Below, one piece after another: positions 51,564 to 59,183 of a stretch of 64,000 nt of DNA. Source of the DNA: JBEVOS01 sp964563395 (GTDB taxonomy: Bacteria > Pseudomonadota > Alphaproteobacteria > Caulobacterales > Aquidulcibacteraceae); NCBI GenBank assembly GCA_964563395.1, contig CAZLWK010000010.1, positions 1-64,000 of the forward strand, read 5' to 3'. The notes under the pieces were generated by a model. That model made no database searches. It was not told where the DNA came from and saw nothing but the letters and a program-made list of their open reading frames with translations. Every line of letters begins with the position of its first letter. Positions within the stretch are counted from its first letter, which is position 1. The position numbers were made by a program, and so were the translations under genes.

Positions 51564-51728
51564 TTGGACGGCCCCGCGCACGCCGTGGCCTTGCTCATCC
51601 CCTCGGACCCTAGCAAGACTAGGTGGGCGCCAGGTAGCCGGACCACGATCCGGCCAGAGCCAGCTCCCGAGAGAGATGATACGGTCCCCGGGATGAAAGC
51701 AGCCACGCACGCGGCAGCAACCGTCCAA
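51564..51728 (-). ncRNA. ssrS: 6S RNA
   Basis: The stretch between zapA and the cyclo-ligase gene folds on the minus strand as 6S RNA should. The closing stem is TTGGACGG (51728-51721) with CCGTCCAA (51571-51564). A second stem (CCGCG..GTGGC), a TCATCCC/GGGGATGA and GGACC/GGTCC pairing, and an apical GCCGGATC/GTCCGGC hairpin surround a central bubble. 6S RNA mimics an open promoter and holds sigma-70 RNA polymerase. The zapA-ssrS-ygfA order is a known context. Ends are estimated from the stem. Confidence 0.82.
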
Positions 51729-51736
51729 GATCGAAT

Positions 51737-52066
51737 CTAGGGGCGCCCGCGCCCGGCCTCAAGCGGCGCGCCTGCGCGCCAAGCCTGAATGCTCGCGCGC
51801 TCCTGCATCCGCCATGCTTCGCGTGGCGATGCGGCGAGCAGCATTTCGTTCAGGCGGTCAATTTCAGCGCGCGCCCTGCCGAGGGCCGCGGCGCTTTCCT
51901 GGGCTTCAGCGGCGACTTTCAGCGCGACCTCGGCCAGCGCGTCGAACGCCTCCGCCCGGGCCGGACCCCGCGTCTCCAAGGCGCCGGCCAGATCGCGCAG
52001 CCAGCGCTCCTCGCCGGCGGCGCAGGGCAGCGTGACCTCTCGTCCGAACAGGGTCAGCGTGATCAT
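51737..52066 (-). CDS. zapA: Cell division protein ZapA
   Basis: The 109-residue product has the ZapA globular start ITLTLFGREVTLPCAAGEE followed by a long coiled-coil helix (about residues 38-85, with EIDRLNEMLLAASPREAWRMQ). ZapA cross-links FtsZ filaments at the division ring. The ATG at 52066 begins exactly at MITLTLFGRE; the longer open frame upstream is opposite gap. It is followed by 6S RNA. Confidence 0.87.
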   Translation of the reverse strand: MITLTLFGREVTLPCAAGEERWLRDLAGALETRGPARAEAFDALAEVALKVAAEAQESAAALGRARAEIDRLNEMLLAASPREAWRMQERASIQAWRAGAPLEAGRGRP

Positions 52067-52237
52067 GTCCAAAAGGTAAATGACTCGCCGGCATGGCGAA
52101 AGCAGGGCCCAAAATCCGGGGACAGCCCTGCGGCGCCGGCTTCTGGACTTCGCGCGCGCGAGACGGCATGGAAGCGGCCTTTTCCGGCGGGCCGAAACTT
52201 GCATCGGCGCCGCCGCTTCCAACGGAGTGAAGGCGAT

Positions 52238-53245
52238 ATGGCGGTGCGCGCGGCGATCAACGGCTTTGGGCGGATCGGGCGGAACGTGCTGCGGGCGATC
52301 GTGGAATCGGGCCGCACGGATATCGAGATCGTCGCGGTGAACGATCTGGGGCCGGTGGAGACCAACGCCCACCTCCTGCGCTTCGACAGCGTGCACGGGC
52401 GGTTTCCAGCCCCCGTGGAGGTGAAGGGCGATGCGATCGTGGTCGCCGGCAAGCCGATCAAGGTGACGGCCATCCGCAATCCGGCCGAGCTGCCGCACAA
52501 GGATCTGGGCGTCGACATCGCGCTTGAATGCACCGGCATCTTCACGGCGCGGGACAAGGCCGCCGCGCATCTCGACGCCGGGGCCAAGCGCGTGATCGTC
52601 TCCGCGCCCGCGGACGGCGCCGATCTCACGGTGGTTTACGGCGTCAATCACGACAAGCTGACGAAGGATCATCTCGTCATTTCGAATGCATCCTGCACCA
52701 CCAATTGCCTTGTGCCGGTGGCGAAGGTGCTGAACGAAGCCGTTGGCATCGCGCACGGCATGATGACGACGGTGCATTCCTACACCAACGATCAGCCCTC
52801 GCTCGACCAGATGCACAAAGACCTCTATCGCGCGCGGGCGGCGGCGCTTTCGATGATCCCCACCTCGACGGGCGCGGCCAAGGCCGTGGGACTTGTGCTG
52901 CCCGAACTGAAAGGCAAGCTCGACGGCGTTTCCGTGCGCGTGCCGACGCCGAATGTGTCGCTGGTGGATCTTAAGTTCGTCGCCAAACGGCAAACCAGCG
53001 TTCAAGAGATCAATGACGCGATCCGCGCGGCCGCCAATGGCGGGCTCAAGGGCGTGCTCGGCTACACCGACAGCCCGAACGTCTCGGTCGATTTCAATCA
53101 CGATCCTCATTCCTCGATCTTCCACATGGATCAGACCAAGGTGATGGAGGGCACGTTCGTCTCGGTGATGAGCTGGTACGACAATGAATGGGGCTTCTCC
53201 AATCGCATGAGCGATACGGCGGTGGCGCTCGCGAAACTGATCTAG
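52238..53245 (+). CDS. gap: Glyceraldehyde-3-phosphate dehydrogenase, type I
   Basis: Glycolytic enzyme of 335 residues. The NAD motif INGFGRIGRN starts the protein; catalytic C153 is in SNASCTTNC, and NEWGFSNRM ends it. ATG 52238 follows a GGAG; the earlier frame start would add a poor N-terminal tail. It heads the gap-pgk-fba run. The transketolase gene that often precedes gap in relatives is absent here. Confidence 0.97.
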   Translation: MAVRAAINGFGRIGRNVLRAIVESGRTDIEIVAVNDLGPVETNAHLLRFDSVHGRFPAPVEVKGDAIVVAGKPIKVTAIRNPAELPHKDLGVDIALECTGIFTARDKAAAHLDAGAKRVIVSAPADGADLTVVYGVNHDKLTKDHLVISNASCTTNCLVPVAKVLNEAVGIAHGMMTTVHSYTNDQPSLDQMHKDLYRARAAALSMIPTSTGAAKAVGLVLPELKGKLDGVSVRVPTPNVSLVDLKFVAKRQTSVQEINDAIRAAANGGLKGVLGYTDSPNVSVDFNHDPHSSIFHMDQTKVMEGTFVSVMSWYDNEWGFSNRMSDTAVALAKLI

Positions 53246-53250
53246 GCGCC

Positions 53251-53538
53251 ATGGCGGCGCGGCGGCCCAATCTCACCAATGCGCTGATCGAACTGGGCTT
53301 CTGCGCGGTCGCCGCCATATTCGGCGTCGTGGGCGCGCCGCAGGCGCCGAGCGTCGCAGGCCTGACGCTGGCCATGGTGGTTTATTGGGGCTGGTCGCGG
53401 CGGCGCACCCTGCATGAAATGCGGCGCGTCGATCCGGGGCGGCTGGCGATCACCGCGCTTGGGACGTTGATTTTGCTGTCATTGGCGCTCTGGGGCTTTC
53501 ACTTTCTCGGGCGTCTCGCCGCAGGATGGAGCGCATGA
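53251..53538 (+). CDS. Small two- to three-helix membrane protein
   Basis: A 95-residue protein with two hydrophobic segments near the N-terminus (ALIELGFCAVAAIFGVVG and SVAGLTLAMVVYWGW) and one near the C-terminus (LAITALGTLILLSLALWGFHFL). Function unknown. It lies five bases after gap and its stop overlaps the pgk start by ATGA, so it is a genuine operon member. Confidence 0.78.
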   Translation: MAARRPNLTNALIELGFCAVAAIFGVVGAPQAPSVAGLTLAMVVYWGWSRRRTLHEMRRVDPGRLAITALGTLILLSLALWGFHFLGRLAAGWSA

Positions 53539-54725
53539 AGTTTCGCCGCCTCGAAGACGCCGACGCGAACGGCAAAGCCGCGCTCGTGCGCGTCGATTTC
53601 AACGTGCCCATGAAAGACGGCGCCGTCAGCGACGATACGCGCCTACGCGCGGCGCTGCCGACGATCGATCTTCTTCGCGCGAAGGGCGCGAAAGTGGCGC
53701 TGCTCGCGCATTTCGACCGGCCCAAGGGCAAGCGCGTGCCGTCGATGTCGCTGCGTCCGATCGCGCCGGCCCTGGAGGCCCTCATCGGCGCGCCCGTGAC
53801 GTTTGTGGACGATTGCATCGGCGAGGGCGCGCGCGGCGCGATCGCGGCGCTGCCCGCTGGCGGCGTGGCGCTCTTGGAGAACACGCGTTTCCATACCGGC
53901 GAGGAAGCCAATGATCCCACGCTCGCGCGAGAGATCGCCGCGCTTGGAGATCTTTATGTGAACGACGCTTTTTCCGCCGCGCATCGCGCGCACGCCTCCA
54001 CCGAGGGCGTGGCGCATCTTCTGCCCGCCTATGCCGGCAAGCAGATGGAGCAGGAGCTCGATGCGTTGAACGCGGCGCTGGGCGCGCCGACGCGCCCGGT
54101 CATGGGCGTGGTCGGCGGATCGAAGGTGTCCTCCAAGATCGATCTTCTGAAGAACCTGGTCACCAAGCTCGACAAGCTGGTCATTGGCGGGGGCATGGCA
54201 AACACGTTCCTGCATGCGCAGGGCTACGATGTCGGCGCCTCCTATTGCGAGAAGGATCTCGCTGAACTGGCGCGCGAAATCATCGGCCTCGCTGGGCGCA
54301 ATAATTGCCAAATCCTGTTGCCGCTGGACACGATCGTCGCCGAGCGGCTGGCGCCCAATGCGCCGCATTTCGTGCGCGGTCTCGGCGAGATCGATGCGGA
54401 CGAGCGCATTTTCGATGCGGGGCCCGAGACGATCGCGCGCATCACGCGCGAAATGGACCAATGCGCCACGTTGATCTGGAACGGCCCGCTTGGCGTGTTC
54501 GAGACGCCGCCCTTCGATCACGCCACCACGGCGGTGGCCCGCCATGCCGGCGCGCGCGTGAAGGCCGGCAAGCTGATCGCGGTCGCCGGCGGTGGCGATA
54601 CGGTCGCGGCGCTCAACAATGCCGGCGCCACGGACATGTTCACCTTCATCTCCACCGCGGGCGGCGCCTTCTTGGAATGGATGGAAGGCAAGCCGTTGCC
54701 GGGGGTGGAGGCGTTGCGGATATGA
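53535..54725 (+). CDS. pgk: Phosphoglycerate kinase
   Basis: The 396-residue product has ALVRVDFNVPMKDG, LLAHFDRPKGK, ENTRFHTGEE, MGVVGGSKVSSKI and VAGGGDTVAAL, the standard PGK motifs. Start at 53535 overlaps the preceding stop by ATGA; an ATG three codons earlier is less likely. Its stop overlaps the next frame by ATGA. Confidence 0.97.
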   Translation: MKFRRLEDADANGKAALVRVDFNVPMKDGAVSDDTRLRAALPTIDLLRAKGAKVALLAHFDRPKGKRVPSMSLRPIAPALEALIGAPVTFVDDCIGEGARGAIAALPAGGVALLENTRFHTGEEANDPTLAREIAALGDLYVNDAFSAAHRAHASTEGVAHLLPAYAGKQMEQELDALNAALGAPTRPVMGVVGGSKVSSKIDLLKNLVTKLDKLVIGGGMANTFLHAQGYDVGASYCEKDLAELAREIIGLAGRNNCQILLPLDTIVAERLAPNAPHFVRGLGEIDADERIFDAGPETIARITREMDQCATLIWNGPLGVFETPPFDHATTAVARHAGARVKAGKLIAVAGGGDTVAALNNAGATDMFTFISTAGGAFLEWMEGKPLPGVEALRI

Positions 54726-54941
54726 GGCGCGAGGGTAAAACGTCCCGCAACGAACGGCGCAAACTCGAGGCGAACACGGTGAACGCGATCGGCGTGGCGA
54801 TCTTCGTCGCCGGCGTGTTGCAGCCCCTTTTTTGGCGGCGAGCCGCTGGCCGCGCTTATGCTCTCTGGGCCGGCCTGTGCTATGGTGTTCATCGCCATGC
54901 ACGTATGGGCGATGCGCCTATTGCGGGACGTGGAGGATTAG
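54722..54941 (+). pseudogene. Small membrane protein gene with an apparent +1 frameshift in a C4T6 run
   Basis: From ATG 54722 (ATGA overlap with pgk) the frame reads RNERRKLEANTVNAIGVAIF and VAGVLQP, then the sequence CCCCTTTTTT at 54824-54833 breaks it. The other frame gives FFGGEPLAALMLSGPACAMV, then FIAMHVWAMRLLRDVED and TAG at 54941, a natural second membrane helix. The total is one base too long. Either an assembly error in the homopolymer, a recent mutation, or slippage. It fits the length and context of a small operon membrane protein. Confidence 0.6.
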
Positions 54942-54942
54942 A

Positions 54943-55083
54943 ATGTCGATCGAGTTCTGGTTCGTCATCGGCCTCATGACCGCGGTGGGTGTCGCTATCG
55001 GCATCAGCGCCGAGCTTCGAGAACGCCGCTGGCGGCGCGAGCTTGAGGCCGAGGAGGCCGCCGGTCGCCACGCCGCGGAATGA
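54943..55083 (+). CDS. Single-helix small protein
   Basis: The 46-residue product has one membrane segment (FWFVIGLMTAVGVAIGISAEL) and a basic then acidic C-terminal tail (RERRWRRELEAEEAAG). It starts one base after the previous stop, consistent with coupled translation. Function unknown; small size limits confidence. Confidence 0.55.
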   Translation: MSIEFWFVIGLMTAVGVAIGISAELRERRWRRELEAEEAAGRHAAE

Positions 55084-55110
55084 CCCTTGCGTGGCGCGCC
55101 CTGTTGACGC

Positions 55111-55180
55111 CCCCTGGTTGACGCGACTGGGGGCGCTCGCCAAAACCCCATTTTCCCGGGGCTATTTATCCAACCAGGGG
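55111..55180 (+). promoter_or_regulatory. fba leader inverted repeat that could hide the ribosome-binding site
   Basis: CCCCTGGTTG (55111-55120) and CAACCAGGGG (55171-55180) are perfect ten-base complements 50 bases apart. The AGGGG of the right arm is the Shine-Dalgarno seven bases before the fba ATG. In mRNA the pairing would block it. G-rich and C-rich runs in the loop offer alternative pairings. Confidence 0.5.
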
Positions 55181-55187
55181 TAGAACA

Positions 55188-56210
55188 ATGAACCTCGACG
55201 CCCTCAACAAGGTCGCTGAAGCCATGGTCGCGCCAGGGCGCGGCATCTTGGCGGCCGATGAATCCACCGGAACGATCCAGAAGCGTTTCGACGCGATCGG
55301 CGTGGAGAATTCCGAGGAAAATCGCCGCGATTATCGGGCCCTGATGTTCTCCGCCAAGGAGGCGATGAAATACGTCTCGGGCGTCATCCTGTTCGACGAA
55401 ACCATCTGGCAGAAGGACGCGGCCGGCACGCCGCTTGTGAAGCTGATCGAGGACAGCGGCTCCATTCCCGGCATCAAGGTGGACGAGGGTGTGGAGGATT
55501 TGCCCTTCTGTCCGGGTGAGACGGTCACCAAGGGGCTCGACGGGCTCTCCAAGCGGCTGCCCAAATATTACGATCAGGGCGCGCGCTTCGCGAAATGGCG
55601 CGCCGTGATCGACATCGCCGACGGCGTGCCGACAAGCGCGGCGATCCACGCCAACGCCCACGCCTTGGCGCGCTATGCCGCGCTGTGCCAGGCGAGCCAG
55701 ATCGTGCCGATCGTTGAGCCGGAGGTGCTGATGGACGGCGCCCATGACGCGCAACGCTGCGAAGACGTGACGAGCGCGGTTCTCACCGCCGTGTTCGCCG
55801 AGCTCGCCAAGGCGCGCGTGGCGCTCGAAGGCATCGTTCTCAAGCCGAACATGGTCGTCGCCGGCAAGAAAGCGCCGCGCCAAGCCAGTGTGGAGGAGGT
55901 GGCGGTGCGCACGATCCGCGTGCTGAAACGCACCGTTCCTTCTGCGGTGCCGGGGATCGCCTATCTCTCCGGCGGCCAATCGGACGAATTGGCCACCGCC
56001 CATCTCAACGCCATGAACCAGATCGGCGGCTTTCCCTGGAAAATGACCTTTTCCTACGGCCGCGCCTTGCAGGCCGCGCCGCAAAAAGCCTGGAGCGGCA
56101 AGCCCGAAAACGTCGCCCGCGCGCAGGCGGCCTTCCTTCACCGCGCGCGCATGAACGGTTTGGCCAGCCTGGGCCAATGGCAGGATGCGCTCGAAAAGCA
56201 GGCGGCCTGA
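55188..56210 (+). CDS. fba: Class I fructose-bisphosphate aldolase
   Basis: The 340-residue product is a class I (Schiff-base) aldolase: GRGILAADESTGTIQKRF at the N-terminus, EVLMDGAHD and K219 in LKPNMVVAGKKA, and GGQSDELATAHLNAMN. It splits fructose-1,6-bisphosphate. The class I type is common in Caulobacterales-like genomes. A hairpin-capable leader precedes it. Confidence 0.95.
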   Translation: MNLDALNKVAEAMVAPGRGILAADESTGTIQKRFDAIGVENSEENRRDYRALMFSAKEAMKYVSGVILFDETIWQKDAAGTPLVKLIEDSGSIPGIKVDEGVEDLPFCPGETVTKGLDGLSKRLPKYYDQGARFAKWRAVIDIADGVPTSAAIHANAHALARYAALCQASQIVPIVEPEVLMDGAHDAQRCEDVTSAVLTAVFAELAKARVALEGIVLKPNMVVAGKKAPRQASVEEVAVRTIRVLKRTVPSAVPGIAYLSGGQSDELATAHLNAMNQIGGFPWKMTFSYGRALQAAPQKAWSGKPENVARAQAAFLHRARMNGLASLGQWQDALEKQAA

Positions 56211-56275
56211 TCGGTTCTGCGATTGAGAGGCGCCCCACGGCGCGCTAGAAGCGCGCGTTCCGGAGGGGAATGCCC

Positions 56276-56989
56276 ATGAAGACGCTCGCCTATCTCGCCG
56301 CCGCGGCGGCGCTCGCGGCCTGTTCGCCGCTGCCGCAGGAGCCGGCCCCGCCGCGGGCCGCCGAAGCGCCCGCGCCGATGGAAGTGAATGCGCCGGCCGG
56401 CGCTTATTCGCTCGACAAGACGCACGCATCCTTGACGTTCACGGTGAGCCATCTCGGCTTCTCCAATTACACGATGGCGTTCGAGCGCTTCGACGCCGCG
56501 CTGCAATTCGATCCCGCCAACATTCCCGGCATGAGCGTCACCGCCTCGGTGGACGCGACTTCGCTCGATCTTCCCGCGCCGCCGGCGGGCTTTCTCGAAG
56601 AGGTGCTGGGCGCACAATTCCTCGATACGGCGCAATATCCGGAAATCGCTTTTCGTTCGACGAGCGTGGAGCAGACCGGCCCGGCCACGGCCCGCGTCAC
56701 CGGCGATTTGACGCTGCATGGCCAGACCAAGCCGATCACGCTCGAAGCCACGTTCAATGGCGGCTATCCCGGCATGGCTGGCTTCGACCCCAATGCGCGG
56801 ATCGGGTTCTCGGCCCATGGTCGCTTTAATCGTTCGGATTTCGGCATCTCCTATGGCCTGCCCGCGCCGGGCACGACCATGGGCGTGGGCGATGAAGTGC
56901 ATGTGATGATCGAGGCGGAATTCACCGGACCGCCGCTGCCGGCGGCGGAAGCTCCCGCCGCGCCGCCCGCCGAAGCGCCCGCGCAATAG
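56276..56989 (+). CDS. YceI-family lipoprotein
   Basis: The 237-residue product has a lipoprotein signal (TLAYLAAAAALAAC) and a YceI lipocalin-like domain: YSLDKTHASLTFTVSHLGFSNYTMAF, then DLTLHGQTKPITLEATFNGG. The family binds isoprenoid-like lipids. ATG 56276 follows GGAGGGG at good spacing, preferred over 56270. The C-terminal tail is alanine/proline-rich. Confidence 0.9.
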   Translation: MKTLAYLAAAAALAACSPLPQEPAPPRAAEAPAPMEVNAPAGAYSLDKTHASLTFTVSHLGFSNYTMAFERFDAALQFDPANIPGMSVTASVDATSLDLPAPPAGFLEEVLGAQFLDTAQYPEIAFRSTSVEQTGPATARVTGDLTLHGQTKPITLEATFNGGYPGMAGFDPNARIGFSAHGRFNRSDFGISYGLPAPGTTMGVGDEVHVMIEAEFTGPPLPAAEAPAAPPAEAPAQ

Positions 56990-57020
56990 AAAAGCCGTGC
57001 GCGCGGGCGTATGCGAAATC

Positions 57021-57659
57021 ATGCGCCCGCGCTGCCGTCTCTATTTGATCACGCCTGCCGAATTTCGGCTCGAGGCTTTCGCCAAGGAATTGGAGGAGGC
57101 GCTCGCCGGCGGCGACGTCGCGGCCGTGCAGCTGCGCATGAAGACCGCGCCTGACGCCGACATCATCGCGGCGGGGCGTGTGCTGAAGCCCATCGTGCAG
57201 GGCGCGGGCGCCGCCTTCATCGTCAATGACCGCGTCGATCTCGCCGCGAAGCTGGATGCGGACGGCGTTCATATCGGCCAATCCGATGCGCCCTACGCGC
57301 TCGCGCGCCGCACCATGGGAGACGGGATCGTGGGCGTGACGTGCCACGCCTCGCGTCATCTTGCGATGGAGGCCGCCGAACAGGGGGCCGATTATGTGGC
57401 CTTCGGCGCGTTCTATCCGTCCGACACCAAAACTCCGCAGCATTGGGCCGATCCGGAAATCCTCGAGATCTGGCAGGAGACAATGGAGACGCCTTGCGTG
57501 GCGATCGGGGGCATCACCTGCGAGAACGCGCCGCCCTTGATCGCGGCGGGCGCTGACTTTTTGGCGGTGGCGAACGGCGTGTGGCGGTTCGCCGCAGGTC
57601 CGCGCGCGGCGGTCGCCGCTTTCAACGCGCTGTTCGACGCCGCCCACGACGGCGCTTAA
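57021..57659 (+). CDS. thiE: Thiamine phosphate synthase (ThiE-like)
   Basis: The 212-residue TIM barrel joins HMP-pyrophosphate and thiazole phosphate. CRLYLITP, AVQLRMK, FIVNDRVDLAAKLDADGVHIGQSD, GVTCHASRH and FGAFYPSDTKTP line the site, with VAIGGITCEN for phosphate binding. The CH and FYPS forms are common in the alphaproteobacterial branch. GTG at 56997 is an alternative start. Confidence 0.87.
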   Translation: MRPRCRLYLITPAEFRLEAFAKELEEALAGGDVAAVQLRMKTAPDADIIAAGRVLKPIVQGAGAAFIVNDRVDLAAKLDADGVHIGQSDAPYALARRTMGDGIVGVTCHASRHLAMEAAEQGADYVAFGAFYPSDTKTPQHWADPEILEIWQETMETPCVAIGGITCENAPPLIAAGADFLAVANGVWRFAAGPRAAVAAFNALFDAAHDGA

Positions 57660-57684
57660 ACCGTCATCAGAAAATCACTGGACA

Positions 57685-57761
57685 GATGCGCCCCCGCGCA
57701 CCCATATGCCCCTCATCCATCTTCTCAAGCCCGCACTTGCCGCACGATGCCCCCGCGCACC
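57685..57761. repeat. Short imperfect direct repeat between thiE and the DUF6481 gene
   Basis: GATGCGCCCCCGCGCACC (57685-57702) recurs as GATGCCCCCGCGCACC (57746-57761), 61 bases on. Likely a chance duplication in GC-rich sequence. Confidence 0.3.
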
Positions 57762-57800
57762 GTTCGGTCACGAGGCCTCTAACCCGAGAGACGACCGCCC

Positions 57801-58202
57801 TTGAAGAACGACGCGACTTTCAGCGACCGCAACAGCGAATCTCAAAAGGCCAAACAGGCCCTTCTGGCGAAGTTCAAAGCCCGCAGCGAAGATCCCGAAT
57901 TCGAGCGCAAGCGCGCCGAGGCCGCGGCCGCCATGGCGGCGAAGCTCGCCCGCGAGGAAGCGGCGCGCGAAGCAAAGCGGCAGCGCGAAATCACCGAAAA
58001 GGCCGAGCGTGAAGCTGCCCGGCTCGCGGCGGAAGCCGCGCGCATCAAGGCCGAAGAAGAAGCACGCATCGCCGAGGAGACCGCCCGCGCCGAAGCCGAC
58101 CGTGCGCGCGAGGAATTGCTCGCCGCCCAGAAGGCCGCGCGCGATGAGCGTTATGCGGCGCGCAAGAAGGCGCAGCGAAAGAAAGCCCGCCGCGGCGGCT
58201 GA
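57801..58202 (+). CDS. DUF6481-like charged coiled-coil protein
   Basis: The 133-residue product is mostly one long alanine/glutamate/lysine/arginine helix and resembles DUF6481. It has no signal or membrane segment and ends in a basic tail (ARKKAQRKKARRGG). The TTG at 57801 is the apparent start; no ATG precedes it in frame. Low-complexity composition weakens the family assignment. Confidence 0.65.
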   Translation: MKNDATFSDRNSESQKAKQALLAKFKARSEDPEFERKRAEAAAAMAAKLAREEAAREAKRQREITEKAEREAARLAAEAARIKAEEEARIAEETARAEADRAREELLAAQKAARDERYAARKKAQRKKARRGG

Positions 58203-58206
58203 TCGA

Positions 58207-59139
58207 CTAACGCATGTAGAAACGCGATATTTCCTCGCCGAGATCGGCGGTGCGCTCGATCCAATCGGTCAGGCGTTCGTGCAGACCGGACTGGAAAATG
58301 TCCTCGATGCGGCCATAGCGCAATTGCGCCGCGATCTCGCCCGCCTTGCGATGGCATTCGCCGCGGCGTCCGCCATGGATGCGGGCGATTTCATCGAGGC
58401 AGACGAGAATTTCATCGTAACAGGCGCGCAGCGAACGGGGCATTTCGGGCCGAAGGATCAGAAGCTCGGCTACGTTCCAGGGCTTCACCTCCTCGCGATA
58501 CACCCATTGATAGGCGCGCACCGCAGAGACCGCGCGCAGCACGCTTGTCCATTGATAATAATCGAGCATGCCGCCGACGCCGGAATGGTGCGGCAGCAGT
58601 AGATGATATTTCACGTCGAGGATGCGGGCTGTGTTGTCGGCCCGCTCGATGAAGGCGCCGAGCCGCGTGAACCAATAAATCTCGTTGCGCAGCATCGTGG
58701 ATTGGCACGCGCCGGAAAAGCGGGTCGCCACCGTGCGTACCCAATCGAGCGTTTCAGGCAGCGTCTCGGGCGCGAAATCCTTGGCGGTGAAGCCGCGCGC
58801 GCGCAGCCAAGCCTCGTTCACGGCGTCCCACATGTCGCGCGTCAACGCCGTGCGCATGGCCCGGCCATTGATGCGCGCCTTCTCCAGGCAATTGAGAATG
58901 GAGGAGGGATTATCCGGCGCGCAGCACATGAACAGCGCGGCCTCGTTCGCGCTCACCGTCTCGTGCCGCGCGAGATAGGCCGGCGCGCATCCCGCGGCGA
59001 TCAGCGCTGAATTCCATTCCTCCGCCGCTTCGGAGAGCCCCGCCATCAGCTGCGCCGCCTCGATGAGCCGGGCAAGGCTTTCCATGCGCTCCATGTAGCG
59101 CGCGAGCCAGAACATGGAATCGGCGGCGCGGGCGAGCAT
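58207..59139 (-). CDS. Alpha-E domain (DUF403) protein
   Basis: The 310-residue all-helical product starts MLARAADSMFWLARYMERME, the alpha-E domain hallmark, and keeps ENTARILDVKYHLLLP-like helices. Such proteins occur with circularly permuted ATP-grasp and transglutaminase-like proteins in a putative peptide-ligation system of unknown product. It lies 44 bases after the ATP-grasp gene on the same strand. Confidence 0.9.
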   Translation of the reverse strand: MLARAADSMFWLARYMERMESLARLIEAAQLMAGLSEAAEEWNSALIAAGCAPAYLARHETVSANEAALFMCCAPDNPSSILNCLEKARINGRAMRTALTRDMWDAVNEAWLRARGFTAKDFAPETLPETLDWVRTVATRFSGACQSTMLRNEIYWFTRLGAFIERADNTARILDVKYHLLLPHHSGVGGMLDYYQWTSVLRAVSAVRAYQWVYREEVKPWNVAELLILRPEMPRSLRACYDEILVCLDEIARIHGGRRGECHRKAGEIAAQLRYGRIEDIFQSGLHERLTDWIERTADLGEEISRFYMR

Positions 59140-59183
59140 CTAGGCGCGCGCCTCGCCCGCGTTCGCCGATGAGAAACACGGCG

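Noticed and set aside
57685..57761. CRISPR or iteron-like repeat after thiE
   Set aside because: Only two imperfect copies, in very GC-rich sequence.
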